From positions 1 to 64,000 of the forward strand of contig JBGTCV010000010.1 of the NCBI GenBank assembly GCA_041748655.1: a stretch of DNA of 64,000 bases, in the 5' to 3' direction. Source of the stretch: Leptofilum sp041748655. Its GTDB lineage: Bacteria > Chloroflexota > Anaerolineae > Promineifilales > Promineifilaceae. This document shows, in pieces, positions 1 through 7,705 of the stretch; the stretch's first letter is position 1, and each line of letters begins with the position of its first letter. A program made the translations under genes and the position numbers. The notes under the pieces are model-generated. The model searched no databases and was not told the DNA's origin. It saw only the letters and a list, made by a program, of their open reading frames with translations.

Positions 1-37
1 GGCAGAACAATTCAATGATAAAATCTTCGGTAGGCAT
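1..37 (-). CDS. Possible transposase, N-terminal fragment cut by the window edge
   Basis: Twelve codons are visible from an ATG at 37, reading MPTEDFIIELFC. An AAAGGAG ribosome site lies six bases upstream. From memory this opening resembles the start of IS982/DDE-type transposases (a TEDFIIELFCRVDD-like beginning). The rest lies outside the window, so the family call is inference from a very short peptide. Confidence 0.4.
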   Translation of the reverse strand, partial: MPTEDFIIELFC

Positions 38-231
38 TGGATTCTCCTTTCTGATATAGGTTTGTCACCCTCAGAATAGGAGAATCCGGTGCTCAACTCA
101 AACTAGCACCATTGGTTATATAATCTATTGACCAGCAGCCAACATGGTTAACCTGTACAAGCGTGAACGGCCGTTATTCTAACAACATATCTGTTGAATG
201 GCTGTAAGAGAGCTTTTACTATGGAGCGATT

Positions 232-1233
232 ATGAGTGATGCAATCAACCCCAAAATGGTAGCCCGGCAGCGTTTTGAGCAGGCGCGGCGGCAAGCAGCG
301 CGAGCAAAAATGACCGCCCGGCTCACCGGCGAAGATATTCAACTGCTGCCTTTTGAGGCCATTCGAGCCCAGCTGCAACAGCAAAATTCCCACTACCGGG
401 GCATTGTAGAAGTGCCGCTGGATGCCATTGTGGGCAGCGTGGGGCGATACAAAGCGTTCACCCGAAAATTTTTGCCCCTGACCGACAGCCTGAAAGATCG
501 GTGGGTGGCAGTAGATGCCCTATCGGCCCACAAAGGCTGGCCCCCCATCGACCTTTACCAGGTGGGCAATGTCTACTTTGTTAAAGATGGCAACCATCGC
601 GTATCGGTGGCGCGTCAGCTGAATCTACCCGTTATTGAAGCGCACGTCATGGCGTACCCGGTGGAATTAACCATTGATCCCACAGCCAGCCTGGACCAGA
701 TTTTTATTCGGCTGGGAGAGCAAAGCTTTATGGCCAAAACGGGATTGGCAGAGCGTTTCCCGGACCACAACATCCAATTCACCTCACCGGGGCGGTACAC
801 TGAGCTGATGGTCCAGATTCACAATTTGCAGCAAATTTTGGCCCAGATTGATGGCGAAATGATGGCATGGGAAACGGCCGTAGACGCCTGGTACGAGATG
901 ATCTATCTACCTACCGTCCAAATCATCTACGACTCCACCCTGTTGGCCGATTTCCCTGGTCGTACCGAAGCTGACCTGTTCGTCTGGCTGGCACAGCACC
1001 GGGAGCGGCTGGAAGAACGGTATGGCAGCTATGAAAATCTAGCCGATTTGGCCCAGCACCTGGCCGATGAGTACCGGGAAGCTGGCCTGCCCAGGCTAAC
1101 GCGGCAGGTGCGGCGCATGTTGGGTGTTGAAAGCCTGCCCCCTTTAGAAGATGTTCATACGGCCAAGTCTTCTCTCCCTTCAGAAGAAAGGTCAGACCCG
1201 GCCAATGATCAACCAAATATCAATGCATTTTAG
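232..1233 (+). CDS. ParB/sulfiredoxin-like domain protein
   Basis: A 333-residue soluble protein. Residues about 60-140 carry a ParB-like core: VPLDAIVGSVGRY, then VYFVKDGNHRVSVAR. The Asp-Gly-Asn-His-Arg box matches the (D/E)GxHR motif of ParB/Srx-fold domains, which bind nucleotides or act as nucleases. There is no DNA-binding helix-turn-helix or parA neighbour, so chromosome partitioning is not supported. The C-terminal half is predicted helical and I do not recognise it. The start at 232 has a GGAG site seven bases upstream. It is followed after 12 bases by the CBM48 protein and may be cotranscribed with it. The exact role is unknown. Confidence 0.75.
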   Translation: MSDAINPKMVARQRFEQARRQAARAKMTARLTGEDIQLLPFEAIRAQLQQQNSHYRGIVEVPLDAIVGSVGRYKAFTRKFLPLTDSLKDRWVAVDALSAHKGWPPIDLYQVGNVYFVKDGNHRVSVARQLNLPVIEAHVMAYPVELTIDPTASLDQIFIRLGEQSFMAKTGLAERFPDHNIQFTSPGRYTELMVQIHNLQQILAQIDGEMMAWETAVDAWYEMIYLPTVQIIYDSTLLADFPGRTEADLFVWLAQHRERLEERYGSYENLADLAQHLADEYREAGLPRLTRQVRRMLGVESLPPLEDVHTAKSSLPSEERSDPANDQPNINAF

Positions 1234-1245
1234 GAGTAAAAAATT

Positions 1246-1542
1246 ATGCTGAAGAAAAATTTCTCAAAAACAGGTGATTCTTGTCGAGTAACGTTTAAGC
1301 TATCGTCTGAGGTCAGCGCCGAGACGGCGCATCTTTGTGGCGAGTTTAATGAATGGAGTCCTAGCAGCCATCCTATGAAAAAGCTCAAAGATGGCAGCTT
1401 TAGCGCCACCGTTTCGCTGGATGCAGGGCAATCTTATCGTTTCCGTTATTTGCTAGACGGCGAACGCTGGGAAAATGATTGGAATGCCGATGCCTATGTG
1501 GCCAATCAATACGGCACTGAAGATTCTTTAATTAATTTGTAA
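1246..1542 (+). CDS. Small CBM48/isoamylase N-terminal (Early-set) domain protein
   Basis: A 98-residue protein made of one domain of the glycogen-binding CBM48/isoamylase-N family. It shows the hallmark AHLCGEFNEWSP, the Met-Lys pair after it, and YRFRYLLDGERWENDW, followed by Tyr/Asn residues typical of the closing strand. In larger enzymes this Ig-like domain binds alpha-glucans; stand-alone copies occur in many bacteria with no proven role. The start has an AGGAG site upstream. It lies 12 bases after the ParB-like gene and is followed by a palindromic element and a terminator, so it ends the transcript. Confidence 0.85.
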   Translation: MLKKNFSKTGDSCRVTFKLSSEVSAETAHLCGEFNEWSPSSHPMKKLKDGSFSATVSLDAGQSYRFRYLLDGERWENDWNADAYVANQYGTEDSLINL

Positions 1543-1548
1543 CCGTTC

Positions 1549-1613
1549 AGGTGCAACGCACTTTTTCCAGAGTTATGCCCAATAACGCTGTCGTTTGTGA
1601 GTGCGTCGCACCT
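1549..1613. repeat. 65-bp palindromic mini-element, copy 1
   Basis: Terminal inverted repeats AGGTGCAACGCAC and GTGCGTCGCACCT (one mismatch) bound a 39-base interior. The left part, including TTTTTCCAGAG, recurs inverted at 15932-15996 with the same 65-bp length and the same flanking CGTTC. This marks a dispersed family. Confidence 0.8.
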
Positions 1614-1656
1614 CTGCCACGGCTGCCCCAGGGCAACCATCAGACCATTCATTATG

Positions 1657-1687
1657 AAGCGCTGCCCAAGGAGCAGCGCTTTTTTTA
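1657..1687 (+). terminator. Rho-independent terminator after the CBM48 gene
   Basis: The perfect 9-bp stem AAGCGCTGC/GCAGCGCTT has a 7-base loop and runs directly into a T tract (1680-1686). Confidence 0.85.
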
Positions 1688-1740
1688 TGGCATCTGGGGT
1701 GAAATTTGAGTGAGAATGTGGTGGGAAGCAGGCTGCTGGT

Positions 1741-1768
1741 TTGGCAACCTTTAGGCGCTGGGTATAAT
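1741..1768 (+). promoter_or_regulatory. Sigma-70-type promoter for the foldase lipoprotein gene
   Basis: TTGGCA (1741-1746), a 16-base spacer, then TATAAT (1763-1768). It lies about 110 bases upstream of the gene at 1878, after the preceding terminator. Confidence 0.6.
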
Positions 1769-1877
1769 GGCTTCAACCTAACTGTACAGACCCATAGGGT
1801 TTTCCCCAGAGGAATGAACCTGATGACGTATCAAACCCTTGAGTCTTTCTGTCATGTCAATTGGTCTGAGATAATTT

Positions 1878-2873
1878 ATGAAACAAACACGCTTTTTGCT
1901 GATTTTGCTCCCGTTGGCCTTGCTGCTGGCCTGCCAAAATGAGGAGCCGCTCCCTACCATCGCCCCTTCAGCCAGCCAAACAGTGGAAGAGGGTTTGGCA
2001 CCTCCGGTTATTAGCAATGACCCGATTGTGCTGCCGACAGAAACGGCCGTCCCCATCACCCCCACCCCAGACCTCCCTCTGGCTGCTTTGGTAAACGGTG
2101 AATCGCTGCTGCTGGCTGCCTTTGAGGCGGAATTAGCGCGCTATGAACAAGCCTCGGCTGAACTTGGCGACAATAGCGGCACAGCAGATTATGGCTCGTT
2201 AGTGCTAAATGCGCTGATTGAGCAGTTGTTGATTCGCCAGGCGGCTGCGGCTGCGGGCATTGTCATTACCGATGAGATGATTGACCAGGAAATCACCAAA
2301 TTGCAATCAGTTGCGCAGGGTGCGGATAATTTTGCTGCCTGGTTGGAGACAAACCGCTATACCGAAGCTGAGTTCCGCCAGGCAGTGGCCGATGGCTTGA
2401 TTCAGGCGCAGATGGTAACGGCCGTTACCGCCGATGTGCCTTTTGCCGTCGAACAGGTTCGTGCCCGCTACATTCAGGTGGATGATGCCAACCTGGCCAA
2501 CACCTTGCTGGCTCAAATTCGAAATGGAGATGATTTTGCCACGCTGGCCCAAATCCATTCTTTGGACCGCATTACGGGGGAAAATGGGGGTGACCTGGAC
2601 TTTTTTGCTGCTGGAACCTTGCTGGTGCCAGAGGTGGAACTGGCTGCCTTTGCTTTAACGGAGCCAGGCGCTGTAAGCGAGGTCATTACGGCCGTTAGCC
2701 GCGATGGCAACCCGGTGTATTACCTGGTGCAGTTGGTAGAGCGGGAGGAGGAACGGCCGTTAGACGCCGGGGCTCGTTCTGTTTTGTTGCAGCAAGCTTT
2801 CGAAACCTGGCTGGATGGTCTATGGCAAACCGCCAACATCGTCCGGCTGATAGACGTTGAAAGCGGCTCCTGA
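1878..2873 (+). CDS. Peptidyl-prolyl isomerase lipoprotein (SurA/PrsA type)
   Basis: A 331-residue extracytoplasmic foldase. The N-terminus is a lipoprotein signal (hydrophobic run ending LLLAC, Cys about residue 19), then a Pro/Thr-rich linker. Residues about 65-190 form the helical SurA-N-like chaperone domain. Residues about 195-300 form a parvulin rotamase domain, with RARYIQVDD at its start and GGDLDFFAAGTLLVPEVE at the site-forming loop. The family catalyses cis-trans isomerisation of prolyl bonds and helps exported proteins fold. It is followed 15 bases later by another exported protein, so the two are probably cotranscribed. The gene contains four copies of the ACGGCCGT palindrome. 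Confidence 0.9.
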   Translation: MKQTRFLLILLPLALLLACQNEEPLPTIAPSASQTVEEGLAPPVISNDPIVLPTETAVPITPTPDLPLAALVNGESLLLAAFEAELARYEQASAELGDNSGTADYGSLVLNALIEQLLIRQAAAAAGIVITDEMIDQEITKLQSVAQGADNFAAWLETNRYTEAEFRQAVADGLIQAQMVTAVTADVPFAVEQVRARYIQVDDANLANTLLAQIRNGDDFATLAQIHSLDRITGENGGDLDFFAAGTLLVPEVELAAFALTEPGAVSEVITAVSRDGNPVYYLVQLVEREEERPLDAGARSVLLQQAFETWLDGLWQTANIVRLIDVESGS

Positions 2874-2888
2874 CGCATACTGACAAAC

Positions 2889-3722
2889 ATGCCAACCAAA
2901 CGAAAGCAAAAAAGTGGGTGTATGGGCAGATTGATGAGCGTGGCAGCAGCCCTGCTGCTGCTCGTTTCCCTGAGCGTTGCGGCTGTCGTTGCACTCTTCT
3001 TCCTGGCTCCGGAGCGGGTGCCACAAATGGCGTTTTTACAAGACCCGCCGCCGCTGCCAACCCTGATGCTGCCCCTCGCTATGCTCCCAGAAGAGGGATT
3101 GCCAACCCTGGTTCCCGTTATCCAACTGCCTTCGCTCACCCCAGAGGAACCCGCATTGGCTCCCACCTGGACACCACCCGCCGTGGCCCCCTCGGCTACG
3201 CCGCTGCCGCTAACGACCCTGAAGCCGTCTGTCACGCCGTCCCCCTTGCCCACATTTCCAACCAAAACCCCAACCCCTACGTATACCCCAACAAATACCA
3301 ATACGCCTACCGCCACGCCGCCGGGGCCTACTCCCACGCCCAGCCCTACTCGTTCAGCTTTTCCCTTTACCAAGACAGATAACAGCCCGTTTTATCTGCA
3401 AAACTTTGCCAACAACGCTGGCTGTGGCTGGCTGGGCCTGGCTGGTGAAGTGCTGGATTTAGATCGGAATCCGGTGCCAATTGGCAGTTACCGAATACAT
3501 GTGTGGGGCAGCGGCATAGATGAGCGGCTTGTGGTGGGGAGCGCTCCCAATTATGGGCCATCTGGCTGGGAGCAATTTGTGTTCGATTCCCCGGTAATGC
3601 GCGAGTACAACGTGCAGATGGAGTCGCCGAATGGTACGGCCGTTTCCCAAATTTACCGTGTGCAGACTCGGGCTAACTGTAGTGAAAACCTGCTGCAAAT
3701 CAACTTTGTTCAAAACCATTGA
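2889..3722 (+). CDS. Membrane-anchored protein with Pro/Thr linker and a secreted Chloroflexota-type C-terminal domain
   Basis: A 277-residue protein. A basic N-terminus precedes one membrane helix at about residues 13-37. A long low-complexity Pro/Thr/Ala linker follows (to about residue 155), typical of wall-spanning spacers. The C-terminal domain of about 115 residues begins NNAGCGWLGLAGEVLDLD and ends with a second conserved-looking Cys (NCSENLL). I recall domains opening C-x-W-x-G-x-A-G-x-V in many exported Chloroflexota proteins; no function is known to me. The topology suggests an extracellular sensor or binding domain held at the membrane. It sits directly behind the foldase gene. Confidence 0.7.
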   Translation: MPTKRKQKSGCMGRLMSVAAALLLLVSLSVAAVVALFFLAPERVPQMAFLQDPPPLPTLMLPLAMLPEEGLPTLVPVIQLPSLTPEEPALAPTWTPPAVAPSATPLPLTTLKPSVTPSPLPTFPTKTPTPTYTPTNTNTPTATPPGPTPTPSPTRSAFPFTKTDNSPFYLQNFANNAGCGWLGLAGEVLDLDRNPVPIGSYRIHVWGSGIDERLVVGSAPNYGPSGWEQFVFDSPVMREYNVQMESPNGTAVSQIYRVQTRANCSENLLQINFVQNH

Positions 3723-3737
3723 TCTGCCTCAGGGCCG

Positions 3738-5867
3738 TTAATTTTTATTCAGACGCAGCGTATAATCTGTCGGCTCACCATAAAACTCCCTGATCACAAT
3801 GCGCCAACGGCCGTCTTTCATTATTCGGTACGACACAATCCGTTCTGCTTCTCCAGCCTGGGTGGCATCGACTGACCAAACCTCGTTGCCAACTGGATCA
3901 TACACGCTGAACAGCAAATCTGCCTCGGAGCTAGCGGGCGTTAGCACAATCGTGATCACATCACCATCTTGTGCCGTAAAAAACCAGGCTACCGTCTGGT
4001 CTGCTTGTAAAGCGCCAGATTCTTCCGCACCATAAGCAATCGTGCCAACCTCATCGGGCGATGCCACCTGGTTTGCCCGTAAACTGATTTCATATCGACC
4101 CGCCTCGCCAAAAAAATCACGTACCAAAATAATGTATTGGCCATCACTCGGCAGCACAAAATCAATCATTTCAGGTTCACCCACCAAAAACGTGTCTTGT
4201 TCGGCCAGGCGATTCACGTTGCCATCTAGCAGCCATAAATCAAGGTCTAAATTATCGGTAAGCGGGTTGACAGTGATAAACAGCTCATCACCCGCCTGCC
4301 CGGTAAAGAACCAGGCATGCGCTTCATTTTCACGCAAGCTCTCCTGTGCTGTCTGCCCAAAAATCAAATCGCCTGCATCATAAAAATTGGCCGTGGTGCT
4401 GCCTCCTTCGTCTAATGAGAGGGTATAAGCGCCGCCTTCTCCGGCAAAACTGCGTACCAGAATTGAATATTCGCCTGTAAGGGGCAGCACGAGTCCAGAA
4501 ATCACTTCAGCATCACCGCTAAACCCTTCATCTAAAGCCGCCAGGCGCGAACCATCTGGGCTGTAAATATCCAGAATGGCATCAAACTGTTTTTCTGGAG
4601 TTAAAACGATGCTTACCAATTCCCCCGCATCCCCGGTGAATTTCCAGACGTGCTGCCCGCCACGAGCTAAATTGCCCTGGATTGTTTGCCCTGTAGACAG
4701 CCGTCCGCCGCCACCAAAAAGCGGTTCCTCCGTAAGGACCAGACTGAGCGTATAGCGTCCGGGGTTGCCAAAAAATTCGCTCACTTCCACCACATAGAGC
4801 CCGCTGTTCAACAGGAGATTGTCGATTAACATTTCTGTGTCGCCTGCATAGCCGTTGTCTATGCGGGTGACGGTTTGTCCGGTGGGGCTAATGAGCGAAA
4901 TGATCAGATCAATATTGGCACTGTCTGGGCTGAGTCTGAGGTTGGCGTAGCGAGGCCCTGGTAGGCTAAACGTCCAGACATCTTTGGTGTTGGCTACCAG
5001 ATTGCCTGTGACTAAATCTTGCTGGCCCAGGCTGCCCAACACATTAGCCGAGCCATCCTGAATAACAACGTCGGCGTAGATGTTGTGCAGAATGATGCTG
5101 CTGGCCATTTTTTCAAAGCTGCCGATATGTTGTGTCCACTGTTCGCTGGCGGCACTCATGAGGAATACGGCCTGGGTTTGCTGGCTAATGGCGCCAGCCA
5201 ATGGGGTAGTAAAAAGATAAATTCGCGTACGCATGTTGTTACCGCTGGCGCTAAAAAGCAGCGGGGCACCTTCCATATCGATATAGGAACCTGTGACCAT
5301 GCCGCCTGCGCCAACAGCAGCGGAGATGGGGGCAGCCTGGCTAATGGCTGCGCGATCGGTAGCGAGAATAGAGGCCAGTCGGTTCAGGGTTGCCTGGGGC
5401 GTGTTGAGGGGGAGGTCCAGGTGGGCAATCAGGCCAGCGACGTAGGCGCCATCGCCAATGGCTTTGCTGCCCAACAGGCTGTCGCTGGTCCTTTTTGAGT
5501 TAGCCAGGAGCATGACGGTAATACCCAGTTCATTGGCGGTTACGGCCGTATCCATCTGGCCAGAAAGATTAATCCACTCAGGCGGGGCCAAAAGTTGTAA
5601 TCCGGTAGCAGGGTTCCCAATTTGCTGCCAACCGGCAAAAGCCGGGGTGGTGGGCGCAGCGGTAGGGGCCGGTGGGGGAGAACTGACCAGCGGTTTAGTA
5701 GGAATGGGCAGCGTAGCCGGTTGATTTGCCTCAATCGGTACGTCGGTAGACGAAGGTGCAGATTCCGCTGTCGTGAGGTCTTGTTCTTCTTCGCTAATTG
5801 GTTTGCAGGCAACAACGACCAGTATTGCCAAACCAACGAGCAAGCAAGACCATCTAGGATTTCGCAT
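3738..5867 (-). CDS. Large lipoprotein with repeated PPC-like beta domains
   Basis: A 709-residue exported lipoprotein. The signal peptide ends at a lipobox (VVVAC, about residue 21), followed by a Pro/Thr-rich spacer. Residues about 80-270 form an unrecognised globular region. At least four repeats of about 115 residues follow, each opening with a form of G.L..GQxxxW.FTGxAGD and ending RDFFGExGRYxLSL. This is the pattern of bacterial pre-peptidase C-terminal (PPC) domains, beta-sandwich modules usually attached to secreted proteases. No protease is fused here, so binding or surface display is more likely. The start ATG at 5867 has a strong AGGAGG site. It is transcribed toward the preceding plus-strand operon. 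Confidence 0.8.
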   Translation of the reverse strand: MRNPRWSCLLVGLAILVVVACKPISEEEQDLTTAESAPSSTDVPIEANQPATLPIPTKPLVSSPPPAPTAAPTTPAFAGWQQIGNPATGLQLLAPPEWINLSGQMDTAVTANELGITVMLLANSKRTSDSLLGSKAIGDGAYVAGLIAHLDLPLNTPQATLNRLASILATDRAAISQAAPISAAVGAGGMVTGSYIDMEGAPLLFSASGNNMRTRIYLFTTPLAGAISQQTQAVFLMSAASEQWTQHIGSFEKMASSIILHNIYADVVIQDGSANVLGSLGQQDLVTGNLVANTKDVWTFSLPGPRYANLRLSPDSANIDLIISLISPTGQTVTRIDNGYAGDTEMLIDNLLLNSGLYVVEVSEFFGNPGRYTLSLVLTEEPLFGGGGRLSTGQTIQGNLARGGQHVWKFTGDAGELVSIVLTPEKQFDAILDIYSPDGSRLAALDEGFSGDAEVISGLVLPLTGEYSILVRSFAGEGGAYTLSLDEGGSTTANFYDAGDLIFGQTAQESLRENEAHAWFFTGQAGDELFITVNPLTDNLDLDLWLLDGNVNRLAEQDTFLVGEPEMIDFVLPSDGQYIILVRDFFGEAGRYEISLRANQVASPDEVGTIAYGAEESGALQADQTVAWFFTAQDGDVITIVLTPASSEADLLFSVYDPVGNEVWSVDATQAGEAERIVSYRIMKDGRWRIVIREFYGEPTDYTLRLNKN

Positions 5868-6120
5868 GGACTATCCTCCTGTTCTCTCTTTACCCTGGTG
5901 CGCCCTAAAAGTTTATCGGAAAAGCGTGTTGTTCTTTTGCCGACAGCCTGCTAGATGTAGGCGCACTAATGCAGCCTTGCTTACGGAAAACGATACGGCC
6001 GTTAAGCAGAGGTTGCTGGCTATTGCTCCTTCTGTGGTTAATGCTGGAGCAGCCAGAAGGTGTAAACACGGCTCTTGGGTTGGAGAGTGCGTAATATGGG
6101 CAGGTTTGCCTCTACCGCGC
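5868..6120. other. Intergenic gap upstream of the PPC lipoprotein
   Basis: About 250 bases hold one ACGGCCGT copy near 5995 and the ribosome site of the preceding gene. I see no other gene or convincing terminator. Confidence 0.5.
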
Positions 6121-7566
6121 TTAAGAGCTAGGAACTCTCCAATCGTTGCCGATGATGATCAGGATATCGTAGTCGCCGTCGGGGTTGGTGCCGCTGCTGA
6201 CGTTGAGCGGCGGAACGCGCATCAACTGGGTCAGGTAGCGGGTTGTATTGGGGTATGATCCGTAGGTAATAATTTGGGAGGTGAGGTAGGTGGATGCGTC
6301 GGCGTTACCAATTTCGGTGACATTGATGCCAAAGGATTGTAAATATTCCTGTGTCAAGGCGGCCAGGCCAAATTCGGCCGTACCGTTTACCACGGCAACG
6401 CGGGCTTGTTCAGCGGCCATGAGAGCAGGAAGGTTTTCAATAACCGGCGTGGGAATAACTGGTGGGGCAAACAGCTGGTTTCTCAGCTGGCGGATATTGT
6501 CCCGAACTGGAACCAACACCTGACGGCCGTCTGGGGTTGTTTCGTTGTAGACATAGTTAAAGTCCAGAACGGCCGTTTGAATACTGCCACGCGGTATATC
6601 TTGCGCCAATAAGGCTAATTGGATCGCCTCATCCAGCGTCATATTTGTCCGCACATTTTCCTGTGTTGTTTGCCACAGCTGTGGCGCCTGGGCAATGAAC
6701 TGCGGCAAACTGTTCAGACTAAAAACCTGCTCTCTTACTGCCAGAATAACCGCCTGCTGACGTCCGGCACGATCAACGTCGCCGCCAAACGTAGCCCGCG
6801 TCCGCGCATACTTCAGGGCTGCCTCACCATCTAAATGTTGTTTACCTGCTTGAATAGAAAAAGGATCATAACCATAACATCGGTCGGGGTACGATGGGTC
6901 GTTAATCGCTTCAGGCACATCAATATCAATGCCCCCAATCAGATCAACCACCTTTACAAATGCATCAAAATTAACGGCGACATAATAATCAATGGGTACC
7001 CCTAACAGCGCCTCAACGGTTTGGACAGCCAAAGCTTGCCCACCACCGGGATATTCATAAATTTCGCCTAAGTAATTGGCCTGGTTAATACGGTCTACGC
7101 CAAAATCTGGGATTTCTACCCATAAATCACGGGGCAAAGACAAAACGGCCGCAGACAGCCCCACCGGATCAATCGTCAACACCATCATGCTGTCTGTGTG
7201 GGTGGGGCCTGTTTCGTCACACCGCTGATCTACACCCATTAGCAAAATGGAAACGCGGCTTTTCCCCTCCCAGCGGTGAAAAGCATCCGAAGACAAAATA
7301 GGTGCAGAGCTGCTATTTCCCTGCGGTGGTTCATTATTACTGCTGCTGGGGGGGGGTAATTCCTGAGCGGAATCGCTATTGCTGCTGCCAGGGTTAGCAA
7401 ACTCAGGATTTATAACTTCCAGAGAAGAAACGGTAGCCTGAATCGTTTGGTACAGCCAAACCGAGCTGCCAATGAGCAATATAAAAATGCCCAGCCCAAG
7501 AAGTAAGGCTGCCCAAAGAGGTAAACGTACCCGAGCCGGGGCGCGACGAGGTGGATTGGATTTCAT
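6121..7566 (-). CDS. LytR-CpsA-Psr (LCP) family cell-envelope transferase
   Basis: A 481-residue protein. A basic cytoplasmic start and one membrane helix (residues about 18-40) lead to a Ser/Asn-rich linker. The LCP catalytic domain spans about 105-290 with its key features: ILLMGVDQR, HTDSMMVLTID, SLPRDLWVEI, RINQANYLGEI and DRAGRQQAVI. These Arg/Asp residues bind the lipid-pyrophosphate substrate. A C-terminal LytR_C domain (about 375-480) begins ARVAVVNGTAEFGLA. LCP enzymes attach undecaprenyl-linked glycopolymers to the wall, so this supports a monoderm-style envelope. It is divergent from the glycosyltransferase gene at 7706, a plausible glycan partner. Confidence 0.92.
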   Translation of the reverse strand: MKSNPPRRAPARVRLPLWAALLLGLGIFILLIGSSVWLYQTIQATVSSLEVINPEFANPGSSNSDSAQELPPPSSSNNEPPQGNSSSAPILSSDAFHRWEGKSRVSILLMGVDQRCDETGPTHTDSMMVLTIDPVGLSAAVLSLPRDLWVEIPDFGVDRINQANYLGEIYEYPGGGQALAVQTVEALLGVPIDYYVAVNFDAFVKVVDLIGGIDIDVPEAINDPSYPDRCYGYDPFSIQAGKQHLDGEAALKYARTRATFGGDVDRAGRQQAVILAVREQVFSLNSLPQFIAQAPQLWQTTQENVRTNMTLDEAIQLALLAQDIPRGSIQTAVLDFNYVYNETTPDGRQVLVPVRDNIRQLRNQLFAPPVIPTPVIENLPALMAAEQARVAVVNGTAEFGLAALTQEYLQSFGINVTEIGNADASTYLTSQIITYGSYPNTTRYLTQLMRVPPLNVSSGTNPDGDYDILIIIGNDWRVPSS

Positions 7567-7603
7567 AACTTAATTGCGCGTTCCATGCCGGAATGGCTTT
7601 TTG

Positions 7604-7634
7604 ATTATAACATAAAAATAAAATCGAATGTCAA
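7604..7634 (-). promoter_or_regulatory. Candidate promoter for the LCP gene
   Basis: On the minus strand, TTGACA (7634-7629) and TATAAT (7609-7604) are separated by a rather long 19-base spacer. They lie about 40 bases upstream of the ATG at 7566. Confidence 0.45.
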
Positions 7635-7664
7635 AAACTGGTTTGGGCCTCAATGGGCCTATCT

Positions 7665-7693
7665 TTGACGTGCTTATTGGGCTCCTTTATAAT
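7665..7693 (+). promoter_or_regulatory. Strong promoter for the GT39 gene, nearly leaderless
   Basis: TTGACG (7665-7670), exactly 17 bases, TATAAT (7688-7693). Transcription should start near 7700, only about six bases before the ATG at 7706 and three before an in-frame GTG at 7703. This fixes the start inside the longer open frame that begins at 7628. Confidence 0.75.
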
Positions 7694-7705
7694 GCACCTC
7701 TTGTG

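Noticed and set aside
7628..7705. N-terminal extension of the GT39 gene
   Set aside because: The region contains the -35/-10 promoter and lies upstream of the predicted transcript start.
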